In this document: in pieces, positions 54,063-61,945 of the stretch
How positions within the stretch are numbered: position 1 is the stretch's first letter
Layout of the letters: each line of letters opens with the position of its first letter
NCBI GenBank assembly: GCA_963844635.1
Contig: CAWJPD010000007.1
Coordinates: forward strand, 124,001 to 188,000
Length of the DNA stretch: 64,000 bases
Direction of reading: 5' to 3'
DNA from: JAJPKK01 sp963844635
Lineage (GTDB): Bacteria > Pseudomonadota > Alphaproteobacteria > Rhizobiales > Xanthobacteraceae
Position numbers and translations under genes: made by a program
The notes under the pieces: model-generated
What the model was told of the DNA's origin: nothing
The model's database searches: none
The model's input: the letters and a program-made list of their open reading frames with translations, nothing else

Positions 54063-54853
54063 CGTGGGTCCTTGAACACAAATGTTCGGGTGTCCACGAA
54101 ACCGGGTCAACTTCACCCCAGCGTCCGGTCGTCTGTTTTGACGAAAGTCCAACTCAGCTCATCGGCGAAGTGCGCGAGCCAATCCCGGCCAAGCCGGGAC
54201 AATTGGAGCGCTTCGACTGCGAATACCGGCGCAATGGCACGGCCAATCTCTTCGTCTTCCTCGACGCCCATAAATCCTGGCGCAAGGTGAAGGTCACAGA
54301 CCGACGCGCGGCAGAGGACTTCGCAAACTGCATGCGCGATCTGGTCGACGTGCACTTTCCCAAGGCCGACAAAATCCGGGTCGTGCTGGACAATTTGTCG
54401 ACCCACTCTGCGAGCGCGCTCTACCAAACCTTTCCAGCGCCGGAAGCGCGGCGTATCCTACGCCGCCTCGAATTCCATCCCACCCCCAGGCACGCAAGCT
54501 GGCTCAACATGGTCGAAATCGAAATCGGCGTCCTTCGCAGCCAGTGCCTCGACCGTCGCATCGACAATCGTGAATTGCTTGCCTTCGAGATCGCCGCGTG
54601 GGAGCGCCAAAGAAACAAAAGCGGTGCACGAATAAATTGGATGTTCACGCCAGAAAAAGCGCGCGCCAAAATGGCCCGCGCCTACCCAGCCCCACTCAAC
54701 GAGTCATAACCCCTGTGCAGAGGTACTAGTCGCAAGGTTCGCTTACCAGTCGCTCTCGGCGCCGCACCCCTTTACGCGACCCAGCTAATGCCTAGCGTCG
54801 TCGAGCGGCTGAGCGCAACGGCATGTCCAGGGCCATGCCTTTGCTTTTCGCGA

Positions 54854-55087
54854 TTAAGCCATGACTTGGCTTTGGAAATCGGCCCTCCTGTGGGGATTGA
54901 AATCGATCGCGGTCCTGCCGTCGATCTCCTGCCCAACCTGCGAAGAATCGACCTCTGCCGCCGTTTCTTTGAGGAGTTCGCCCCCTAGCCATTGTACCGC
55001 GTTGCGCGTAGCCCAGCGGCGGGACTTGCGCATTGTGTCATTGGCGACGTCATACATCATGAATTGGTAGACAGTAACCGTGCTCAT
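54854..55087 (-). CDS. Small conserved rhizobial hypothetical protein
   Basis: The 77-aa product MSTVTVYQFMMYDVANDTMRKSRRWATRNAVQWLGGELLKETAAEVDSSQVGQEIDGRTAIDFNPHRRADFQSQV has a pattern I recall in many Bradyrhizobiaceae: TVY.F..YD...D.MR.SRR.ATR..I..LGGE...DTA.EVD and a final DFNPH.R.GFQ.QV. The frame continues upstream to 55414 without support, so ATG 55087 is chosen. Function unknown. Confidence 0.75.
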   Translation of the reverse strand: MSTVTVYQFMMYDVANDTMRKSRRWATRNAVQWLGGELLKETAAEVDSSQVGQEIDGRTAIDFNPHRRADFQSQVMA

Positions 55088-55786
55088 CTTCGCGGATACC
55101 TCAAGTGCGGTGTATGGCTGGTGCGAAATGGTGCTTTTGTTCGTGCGCCGCAAGGGCGCGTTGCGATGTAAATGGCTGCCGCTGTGAGCTGCGAGGCGAT
55201 CTCGCTGGGAGCGTCCCGGCGGCGGGCCGCACCTGATGGCTTTACGAAGCTGGTTTTGGATCGAGGACCGTCTTTGAGGCGGCTTTGACATCGCTCGCCT
55301 TGGGGCGCGTGCTGCACTCAGCGAGAGAAGTAGGGCATTCAGGGCGATTAGGTGCCGAACCGATCGGTCACGCCACCTGAGCAAGGAGGTCCCCTCCAGT
55401 GCGCCAAGAGCCAAAAAGCGGCCCCTGAAGCCCAGGCAAGGATCATCGGCGGCCCCTCGCGCGATGCGTAACGGGCTACAAAATCTCCTATAAGGCTAAG
55501 CCAATGCCTAAAATAGAGTGTGCGCGAAGGTTGGTGAGGACAAATACGAACTAAGTCTTTGATTTTGGTTGGCTCCCCGGGCCGGACTGCACTGCGCAGT
55601 GAGATTTCAAGAGCTTGCGCTGTCAACCCTGGCTAACGGCGCCTATGATTTCAAAGGGGTTTTCCTGGCATTGTCAAACCGAGAGGGTCTTCAAAGCGTT
55701 GGCGGCCGATGCCGACAACGAATATGGCAATGATCGACAGCACCATCGTGCGTGCTTGTATTAGGCCCATGTAGGGAGTGATCGGT
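55088..55786. other. Non-coding stretch
   Basis: About 700 bp without a supported gene, RNA or mobile-element end. It includes the upstream region of the HECGH protein gene. Confidence 0.4.
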
Positions 55787-56329
55787 GTGGCTCAGTGGCT
55801 AATGATTGCTGTCACGCTCGCGACGATCCCCTGGCGCGTCGTGCAAGCGCAGCCGCTCAAGACGGATCCGACACCCTACGATTATGTCGAGCGAAACGGC
55901 GGCGGCGCCACTGTCGTCCCTTACGGACAGCTTACTCTCGATGGACATCGCATGATCTGCGGCGCCTATGCGACCGTCCTCGATCCCAATCTCAACGATT
56001 ATGCCGCGACGCCATATCGGCAGTTCATCATTCTCAACATGCCTTACGTGGCAAAAGTGCCAACCGCGGTGAAACTCTGGATTTACGATCACGAGTGCGG
56101 GCACAAGTTCGTCGGTCTCGACGAGAACAAGGCCGATTGCTATGCCATCGGGCGGGGCCGGAAAGAAGGGTGGCTCAACGCAGCCGGCCTGGAGCAGGTG
56201 TGCCAATTCATCAGCACCGCGCGACCCGACGTTCTGCACGTTAGCGGACCGGACCGCTGCAATCTGATGCGTGAATGCTTCAAGAAAGCCTCGTTAAAAC
56301 CGAGCTCGGCGCCAGCACCTGCCCAGTAG
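55787..56329 (+). CDS. Secreted HECGH-motif protein (putative metallopeptidase-like)
   Basis: GTG 55787 has GGAG 8 nt upstream and gives 180 aa with a signal peptide (AQWLMIAVTLATIPWRVVQAQ). The core is WIYDHECGHKFVGLDENKADCYAIGRGRKEGWL (from about residue 98). HECGH fits the HExxH zinc-binding pattern, and ENKADCYAI lies where a third ligand acidic residue would be expected, as in gluzincin-type or M48-like proteins. Four more Cys (61 in the 55778 numbering, QVCQF, RCNLMREC) suggest disulfides. No family was recognised, and catalysis is inferred. Confidence 0.6.
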   Translation: MAQWLMIAVTLATIPWRVVQAQPLKTDPTPYDYVERNGGGATVVPYGQLTLDGHRMICGAYATVLDPNLNDYAATPYRQFIILNMPYVAKVPTAVKLWIYDHECGHKFVGLDENKADCYAIGRGRKEGWLNAAGLEQVCQFISTARPDVLHVSGPDRCNLMRECFKKASLKPSSAPAPAQ

Positions 56330-56345
56330 CCCCTTCTGTCCTAAA

Positions 56346-57858
56346 TCAATAGCGGGTCCCGGGTGCAGGCGTGGAATAGAACGGGATTTTCAAATAGGCG
56401 GCGCCGCCGGCGATACTGGTATCGGCGCTCGCCTGGTAGAAGCCCTTTAGGCCCACCTTCCAGCCGCCGAGCCCACTCGCCTCAATACCAAGCTCAGCGC
56501 CGCCAAAGGTCTTTGCGGCCTGGGCGGTCAGAAGGTCGCCACTCGGCAGGGCGGCCTGAACAGGAATATTCATGTTGCTTGAATAGTCGAAGCGCTGATC
56601 GACGGTCCCGGCAACGTATGCCTTCCAAGCCAGGCCGTAGCTCGGCACCAGATCGAAAAGCTCAGCGCGCCCGCCAACGTCGCCGAATTGCGCTCGTGCC
56701 GTCCCGAAAATGAAGCCGCTGGTGTCGCTGAACCCGTCGAACTGACTTTCGAAGTAGCCGACATGCGCGCTCAGATCGAGGCCGACGATGCTGCCGCCCG
56801 CCGGTCTGGGCGGTGCCTTCGTCGGCAGCGCCCTGGAAGGAAGCGCGCCATAGGAAGCAAACAGCATGAACACTTGGCCGATCCTTGCGTCAACGCCATA
56901 ACCGCTGGTGCCGAAGCTGCCGCTACTTCCGTTGAGGTCGTTGGTTTCGCTGCTGTGTCCAAAATAATAGTCGGCGATGCCACGGATGTAGCTTGATCCG
57001 CTATTGTAATCGATAATGCCGCCAAACTTATTAGTATCTCCCTGCAGCGATCCGGCATTGCCGACGACGAGCGGAGCTGCCGCCGGCGCCGCCCCGAACC
57101 GAATGCTGTCTTGCTGGTAATCGTAAAAACCTCGGAGAACCAGCGATTGGCCGCCAGCAAATCCGAAGAAACTTGACGCATCGTAGCTGCCGTATATGCC
57201 GCCATTGCCGGCGACATCGCGAAGGCTCGGACCAACTGTCCCGGGTGCCAGCACGCCTGCACTGTCGCTGATCCGGTAGCCACTGCTGCGGGTGACCGAG
57301 CCGCCACCAGCAGAGCCCCAATCGGGCGGACTTGATGCGTCGCCGGGGACATACATCCCCAAATGGGCAGAGCCGGGGGTGACAATGCGGCCCGTGAGAA
57401 CGTTAACCGTGACACGAACATAAAATGGCGCAGCACCTTTTATGTTCGGGATGTACTCGTAGAGATACTCATCTAGGTTTCCGGATATGTGGGTACGGGA
57501 TAGTTCGATAACATCGCATCCTTCGCACTGAAAATTGGCCGGCATATGGTCCAATGGATGATCCGGGGTGGACCCCGGCGGCCCTGGCGGCGGAGGTTCC
57601 CCGGAAGATTGGGGGAAACTCGCTGGGTCCACGATCCACCGGGCGTGGCTCTGCACGGCTGTAACGAGCGCCTCAAGCGGTGATAGCGTTGGTACATCGT
57701 GACTTATACCGCTCGCGGTTGAGCCGCCGCCACCGCTGGCGCCGCAGCCCGCCACCGCCACCGATCGTGACCGCAAAGCACGCCTCGGCGCAAGACAAGA
57801 GGAGGGCGCCCGCCAGCAACTGGCTGCGCAGTCCGAACATCCAGCCGCGACGGTGCAT
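56346..57858 (-). CDS. Outer membrane beta-barrel protein, N-terminal frameshift
   Basis: The signal peptide is in one frame from ATG 57858 (MHRRGWMFGLRSQLLAGALLLSCAEACFAVTIGGGGG). Near 57745 the frame changes to CGASGGGGSTASGISHDVPTLSPLEALVTAVQSH and stays open to the stop at 56346. The passenger region contains GIYGSYDASSFFGFAGGQSLVLRGFYDYQQD. The rest shows amphipathic strands in autotransporter-like style, such as HVGYFESQFDGFSDTSGFIFG, AWKAYVAGTVDQRFDYSSNMN, and the final LGGWKVGLKGFYQASADTSIAGGAAYLKIPF. Reported from sequence character; no family name is certain. Confidence 0.65.
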
Positions 57859-58289
57859 CCAAATCTCCCAGAAATAACAGCGCCCGGGCTGCCCGATTCA
57901 ATCCAAGGAAACCACCAGCAAAATCGCACAGTAGCTAAATTAAGCCTAGCCGACTGTGGCAGTCCGGACACACAAAACGAAATTCACAATGGCAGGCGCC
58001 AATCATCGGGCGCGTCCAAAGCGCGATCGCACCTCGGTTTGGGTTTCTTTGCTGTGCGGAATAAGACCGCGAGGGGGGCCTATGGTGACGATTGCGCATC
58101 GGCCTTCGGCCGGGTCAGGTTCAATGTGGTGGGTGCGGCCTTCATAATCCCTGATAGTTCCCATTAGGGTACACCCATCCGAGTCGAGACAATGAGACAC
58201 AAAACTTGTCTCAATAGGATCGACAATCCGATTATGAGACGGCATTGTCACATGGTCTGAAGCCAAACGAGACAAAAGGGCTGGGGATC
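57859..58289. promoter_or_regulatory. res-like site upstream of the serine recombinase
   Basis: 58193-58213 is a perfect inverted repeat TGAGACA-caaaact-TGTCTCA. More GAGAC half sites lie at 58186, 58234 and 58270. A cluster of inverted GAGAC motifs directly before a resolvase-type gene is as expected for its recombination site. The remaining part of the gap shows nothing else. Confidence 0.5.
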
Positions 58290-58846
58290 GTGACCGTCAT
58301 CGGGTACGCGCGGGTCAGCACGACTGACCAAGACCTTTCCATTCAACAGACCGCCCTTCGCGCCGCCGGCTGCGAGGTCATCTGAGAAGCGCAGCGGCAC
58401 GACCACGCAGGGCAGGACCGAGCTGCAAACCGTGCTCGAATTCCTCCGGGCCGGCGACGTTGCTGATGGTGACCCGGATCGACCGCCTCGCTCGGAGCAG
58501 GGGCGACCTTCAGGACATCGTTCGAACGGTCCGGGCTCGCGGTGCTTCCTTGAAGGCGACCGAGCAGCCGATCGATACCAGCACGGCCGCCGGCAAGTGC
58601 TTCCTCGACATGCTTGGCGTCTTCGCCGAGTTCGAAACCAACTTGCGCCGTGAACGCCAGCTTGAAGGGATCGCCAAGGCGAAGGCGGCCGGCGTCTACA
58701 AGGGCCGCCCCGCTTCGATAAACGCGGTGCGTGTGCGGGAGTTGAAGGCGCAGGGCCTTGGAGCCACCGAGATCGCCAAGGCGCTGAGCATCGGCCCGGC
58801 GAGCGTGTATCGGTTTCTGGATGCAGATGCCGGACGGGCGAGTTGA
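58290..58846 (+). pseudogene. Serine recombinase (resolvase/invertase family), frameshifted
   Basis: GTG 58290 gives TVIGYARVSTTDQDLSIQQTALRAAGCEVI, where Ser in YARVST is the nucleophile. A deletion near 58382 creates a stop, and the next frame reads EKRSGTTTQGRTELQTVLEFLRAGD. One inserted T near 58461 leads to the third frame VTRIDRLARSRGDLQDIVRTVRARG... and the C-terminal HTH (KAQGLGATEIAKALSIGPASVYRFLD). Thus at least two indels break an otherwise full-length gene of about 185 codons. Confidence 0.88.
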
Positions 58847-58926
58847 TGGAGCAGCAGCCGCGGTAACGAAACCTGCACCCGATACCGCTACGCGATCGAG
58901 CCGGGCATGCGCATGATTTCTGAGAG

Positions 58927-59157
58927 CTAGTGCGCGTTCCCCGCCGCGGTCAGGCCCAACACGTCACGGGCTTCGGACCGCGGCGCTTCTCGACGCACGT
59001 GCTTTGCACCCTCGCTTTCGGCGAGCGCAATGTAATGCTCCGCGAGCCGCAGGTAGTCGCTCTGAGTTTCAGATGAGCCAACAATTTCCGCAAGCTGGCG
59101 ACATTCTGTCGCCCGATCTTGGTAGTGCTCCACTCTGTTCATGATCCGCACCGCCAC
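58927..59157 (-). CDS. Small helical hypothetical protein (paralogue of 49098 gene)
   Basis: The 76-aa product MAVRIMNRVEHYQDRATECRQLAEIVGSSETQSDYLRLAEHYIALAESEGAK shares nearly all residues with the 49098 product up to SEGA. The two genes and their downstream DNA (CGCCACGCCGTTTCATCC and GGTCAACTGTAC) are duplicated. Function unknown. Confidence 0.7.
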   Translation of the reverse strand: MAVRIMNRVEHYQDRATECRQLAEIVGSSETQSDYLRLAEHYIALAESEGAKHVRREAPRSEARDVLGLTAAGNAH

Positions 59158-59599
59158 GCCGTTTCATCCAGGAGGGCGCTTCATGATCTGTTGAAGGAAA
59201 TGGGTCAACTGTACCAAAGGGCAGGCCCGGCGGGACCGCGAAGGCTGCCGCGGTCCCTCGAATGAAAAAAGGGCGCCGGCCAGAAAGCAGGCGCCCCCAA
59301 AAAGTTCTCTCAACAGAAAGGCGCTCTCTGCACTCAGCACTCGGGCCAAGATTGCCGGTTGGCCCGTTCCAGAGCTTATTTTTATGATGCTCAGATAGGC
59401 AAGCGCGCCGATCGCATCTTGCTATTCTGAGCCAAAGTTTTGTGCGTTGGCGCCGCCCCGGTGCCCTCTAAATCCCTGCTGCTCGGTACTCGCGCCAGTT
59501 CGGGCCGCACGTCAGTAACGGGCGCTCGACGTGTGCAATGGCAAGGCGAAAAAGATTCCGGTTTTCGACTGAACCTTTTCGCCGATCGGGAGTCTAACA
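59158..59599. other. Non-coding stretch with a terminator and duplicated DNA
   Basis: 59265-59303 is the hairpin GGGCGCC...GGCGCCC with A6 before and A5 after, so it can terminate minus-strand transcription. 59190-59215 and 59415-59450 match 49345-49370 and 49395-49435 (GGTCAACTGTAC, TTGTGCG.AGGCGC). No gene was supported. Confidence 0.5.
59265..59303 (-). terminator. Intrinsic terminator hairpin, minus strand
   Basis: On the minus strand, GGGCGCC (59296-59290) and GGCGCCC (59277-59271) pair across a 12-nt loop and are followed by six T. No clear gene upstream on that strand was seen, so its transcript is unknown. Confidence 0.5.
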
Positions 59600-59693
59600 C
59601 GAGACAGAAAAAATTTGATGCTCGCCCCATCCCCCCAGCCCCCCCGCGGGCGAGCAAGACGCAAGCCTCAGCATCCGCTGGGGCTTTCTTTTT
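59600..59693 (+). ncRNA. Candidate small RNA with C-tract hairpin and terminator
   Basis: GCTCGCCC (59620-59627) pairs with GGGCGAGC (59648-59655). The 20-nt loop contains CCCCCCAGCCCCCC. Nine nt later the hairpin AAGCCTCAGC-atcc-GCTGGGGCTT is followed by TCTTTTT (59684-59693). The whole unit is about 90 nt, with no ORF, and a possible -10 (TCTAAC) at 59593. It shares the 14-nt loop sequence with 32227-32279 (minus strand). Confidence 0.5.
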
Positions 59694-59958
59694 GTCATCC
59701 GTCATCCGCCGCCTGGTCTGCTGCCGTTGGCGGCAGCGCGTGCAATCCGATCTCGCATATGGGCCAACCGGGTTTGCCCCTAAGGCCAGTAGAAGCCAAC
59801 GCGGCCCCCGCCCTACTATTGCAGCGCGGTTCGGCAGCAAGGGAGAGCGCTTCGCTCACACGTGAAGACCGCGCCATTCCGGAGGCAATGATCCGACGAG
59901 GCTTGTCGGCATGTGCCATCTTCGGCGCCCGGAAGCTCAAAATCCGTTCAGGAGGATC

Positions 59959-60378
59959 ATGATGACTCGAACAGTTAGAATTTTGCGATTTGCGCTGGCG
60001 GCAGGCACCGGTTTGATGTGCTTGTTTATCAATGACAACTTGTCGGGGACGGGGCAGTCCAGCCTGGTTACGCAAGCTAATGCGGTGATCGGCCGGCCGC
60101 GGACACCAGGCAGCGTCGCTGGCGTGGCACGTCGGACGACCCGCAGAGCCGTTCGCCGTGGCGTGATCGTCGGAGCTGCCGCCGCTGGTGCCGCGGCCGT
60201 TGGAGTTGATGCCTATTATGGCGGCGCTCCCTACGATGGCGCCGCTCCTTACTATGGCATTCCGGAGGGCTACGGTTATGGTCCCGGGCCCGTGCCGGGT
60301 GCTGTAATCGTCAACCCTGTCACGGGAAGATGGTGCACCACCGAACCAAGCGGCTACCAGTGGTGCTGGACGCCATAG
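59959..60378 (+). CDS. Secreted Gly/Tyr-rich small protein
   Basis: ATG 59959 is preceded by AGGAGGA. The 139-aa product has a signal peptide (ILRFALAAGTGLMCLF), a mature part with VARRTTRRAVRRGVIVGAAAAGAAAVGVDAYYGG, and a Gly/Pro/Tyr stretch (GIPEGYGYGPGPVPGAVIVNP). It ends with NPVTGRWCTTEPSGYQWCWTP with two Cys. Proteins of this style are common in Bradyrhizobium; function unknown. Confidence 0.7.
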   Translation: MMTRTVRILRFALAAGTGLMCLFINDNLSGTGQSSLVTQANAVIGRPRTPGSVAGVARRTTRRAVRRGVIVGAAAAGAAAVGVDAYYGGAPYDGAAPYYGIPEGYGYGPGPVPGAVIVNPVTGRWCTTEPSGYQWCWTP

Positions 60379-60532
60379 AGCGTTCCGTCAGCTCCCTTGC
60401 AGCGGCAGCGGTCTACAATCGATCCGGGCATGCAGCACGATATCGGCTAGTGGAGCATACCCAGCCGCGGCCCCGTCAGGCCCCTCCCAAGGATGGCGGA
60501 CCGCGGCGCCTATCCCAAGGCATCGATTTGGT

Positions 60533-61012
60533 TCATTCCCGGAGCGTAACATAAACCCGCGACCGTCCCGCTTTGTCCGTCACCTCGATCGCTTGCGGCA
60601 TGCTGTCGGGGTGGTCGCCGCCATGTTCGTGAGTGGTGAAGATCAAGCCAGAGCCATCGCCGCGGGGGTCCTGTGGACGGTCCATCGGGATGCGATCAAT
60701 TCCGATCACGTTCGCCGATGGGGACGGCGCCGCTTCAGCGAAGCTCTGCAATGCGGTGGCCTCATGGGGGCTGGTGAGGGCCGGTATCAGCACGGCGTCG
60801 ATATCGGCAATGCTGGCGATCTCTGTGCCGCGCTCACCCCATAAGCCGCGCAGCACTTTGGCCGCCTCCTTGTCTGCGGTGGCAATTGCCTTTTCAGCAG
60901 CTTCGCGGTCGCTCGCGCCAAATGCCGCTGCGAGATGGTTGAAGCTGCCGACGAGCAGCTTGATCGTCATCAGCGCAAGCGGGAGGTCATTATCCGCTTC
61001 GTCCGGCATCAA
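60533..61012 (-). CDS. Hypothetical protein, third of a three-gene operon
   Basis: The 159-aa product has an N-terminal helical part (ALMTIKLLVGSFNHLAAAFGASDREAAEKAIATADKEAAKVLRGLWG) and a C-terminal stretch PMDRPQDPRGDGSGLIFTTHEHGGDHPDSMPQAIEVTDKAGRSRVYVTLRE. It overlaps the upstream gene by 4 nt. A fragment of its C-terminus is found at 48960. No family is recognised. Confidence 0.6.
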   Translation of the reverse strand: MMPDEADNDLPLALMTIKLLVGSFNHLAAAFGASDREAAEKAIATADKEAAKVLRGLWGERGTEIASIADIDAVLIPALTSPHEATALQSFAEAAPSPSANVIGIDRIPMDRPQDPRGDGSGLIFTTHEHGGDHPDSMPQAIEVTDKAGRSRVYVTLRE

Positions 61013-61191
61013 TCGTCCTCGGGCGGAAGCTTCGACAGCAGATGAGGCCAGTTGCGCTCGACGATCCCGCGGATTTCCGGGTCGATATGCTCGATGCTGT
61101 CGAATTCCGATTCCAGCTGCATGCGGATCATTTCCAGTTCGTCATCTGTGAGCTGGCGACCGTGCAAGAATTCGATCGGCATCTCGTTCAA
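61009..61191 (-). CDS. Small acidic hypothetical protein, second of the operon
   Basis: The 60-aa product MNEMPIEFLHGRQLTDDELEMIRMQLESEFDSIEHIDPEIRGIVERNWPHLLSKLPPEDD is acidic and helical. It overlaps both neighbours by 4 nt, so all three are translated as one unit. I recall similar short proteins in rhizobia, with no function. Confidence 0.65.
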   Translation of the reverse strand: MNEMPIEFLHGRQLTDDELEMIRMQLESEFDSIEHIDPEIRGIVERNWPHLLSKLPPEDD

Positions 61192-61427
61192 ATCCCGGCT
61201 GCCTGGTACTCTCGCCAGTTCGGCCGCACGTCGGCGCCAACGATCCCGCAGTGGGTACAGACCAGGCGTGGCCTGAACGCCGGCACAGGCATGTCATTCG
61301 GCCACGGTGACGCATCAAGCACCGCTTCGTGATGGCACAGGTCACAGCTTACCGCGAGCGAACGCACGCCGAGCTGCCGCATGTCGGCGAGCGTCATCGG
61401 TGAGACTGACTGATCGAAGCGCGGCAC
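61188..61427 (-). CDS. Small CxxC/CxxC zinc-ribbon-like hypothetical, first of the operon
   Basis: The 79-aa product has two knuckles, CDLCHHEAVLDASPWPNDMPVPAF and CTHCGIVGADVRPNWRE, separated by about 30 residues. This is a zinc-ribbon-like layout known in a small rhizobial family (LGVRSL..SCD..CHH...), with a final ADVRP.W. It starts the 61427-60533 operon. Possibly DNA or RNA binding, by inference only. Confidence 0.7.
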   Translation of the reverse strand: MPRFDQSVSPMTLADMRQLGVRSLAVSCDLCHHEAVLDASPWPNDMPVPAFRPRLVCTHCGIVGADVRPNWREYQAAGI

Positions 61428-61430
61428 GAT

Positions 61431-61943
61431 TTAGGGGTGCTTTTCGTTCTTCGCTGCCCGAATGCCGGCATCCGCAGTATCTTTCTCGCACATGTAGGCG
61501 CCGGATTTGGTGTTCCCGTAATTCTTGTAATTACTGTAGTGATAGACCCTGGACTTGGTGTTGGCCCACACGACGGTGTCGCCGGGACAGTGAGTCTCAG
61601 CCGCTGCTGCTGTCGAGAACTCGTTGGCCCCGCTTGGCGTGACTGAGGTGGTAGTCGGGGCCGGCTTGGCGGGCGTTGGCCGCGCAGGCGCCGCAGTCGC
61701 TGGACCCGGTGCGGGTGTAGGCGTTGCCGCGGGAGCGGCAGTAGGTTCGGTAGGTGCAGCGCCGGTCCTGCATCGCGCCACATACGCCTTTTCAGTAATT
61801 CCGTTCGCCTGGTTTTCGGTCTTGTTCGCTCTCCACTCTGCGGCACAGGCTTTGGCGGTTTTCTGTTGAGCTAATGCCGATGGCGCCAGTGCCATCACCC
61901 CCAAAAGCGTGACGCAGATCGCGGCAACGTGTCGTGCATTCAT
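61431..61943 (-). CDS. Secreted Pro/Ala-linker protein
   Basis: The 170-aa product has a signal peptide (VAAICVTLLGVMALAPSALAQ), a first domain KTAKACAAEWRANKTENQANGITEKAYVARCR with two Cys, a 45-residue Pro/Ala/Thr linker, and a second domain HCPGDTVVWANTKSRVYHYSNYKNYGNTKSGAYMCEKDTADAGIRAAKNEKHP. The second domain with GDTVVWANTKSRVYH...YGNTKSGAYMCE is a recurrent secreted rhizobial motif. The stop lies 3 nt before the next operon. Confidence 0.75.
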   Translation of the reverse strand: MNARHVAAICVTLLGVMALAPSALAQQKTAKACAAEWRANKTENQANGITEKAYVARCRTGAAPTEPTAAPAATPTPAPGPATAAPARPTPAKPAPTTTSVTPSGANEFSTAAAAETHCPGDTVVWANTKSRVYHYSNYKNYGNTKSGAYMCEKDTADAGIRAAKNEKHP

Positions 61944-61945
61944 TT

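Larger units (their letters stand above)
52666..54115 (-). mobile_element. IS3-family insertion sequence, copy 2
   Basis: The 1450-bp copy has the same inverted repeats as copy 1: TGGACTTGCCCCGG at 52666 and GGTCAACTTCA ending at 54115. It is flanked by a direct CCC on both sides, the expected 3-bp target duplication. Removing the element and one CCC joins the IS630 gene as GAT CCC CAG CGT CCG. Confidence 0.92.
52137..54709 (+). pseudogene. IS630-family transposase, interrupted by IS3 and frameshifted
   Basis: The start ATG 52137 (AAGGAG 6 nt upstream) reads MNIRYRVDLTGEEREDLKRML. Frames then change near 52215 (LKRAQILLAADAGASDEVIERTIVVGGSTVYRTKRRFVECGLEAAL) and 52475 (LAGEMVKLTAHKGLSRETVRRRLAENDLKPWRKDMWCIP...NEEADP). 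The IS3 copy cuts in at GAT CCC. Reading resumes at 54116 with QRPVVCFDESPTQLIGEVREP, then LDNLSTHSASALYQTFP, and LEFHPTPRHASWLNMVEIEIGVL, ending LNES. The HTH, the DDE residues and the typical end are all present. Confidence 0.85.
51817..54726. mobile_element. IS630-type element, split by an IS3 copy
   Basis: The ends are inverted repeats: GTACCTCTGCACAGAGGATATGAC (51817-) and, reversed, GTACCTCTGCACAGGGGTTATGAC (ending 54726). Each side is flanked by TA within CTAG (51814-51817 and 54726-54729), the IS630 target preference. It encloses the LexA-like gene and the transposase. Without the IS3 copy it would be about 1457 bp. Confidence 0.85.

Noticed and set aside
58003..58275. 90-aa minus-strand ORF
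   Set aside because: It overlaps the res-like site, has no recognisable motif, and lacks a clear ribosome binding site.
59391..59840. 149-aa minus-strand ORF
   Set aside because: It runs opposite through the small-RNA candidate and terminator and has no recognisable domain.
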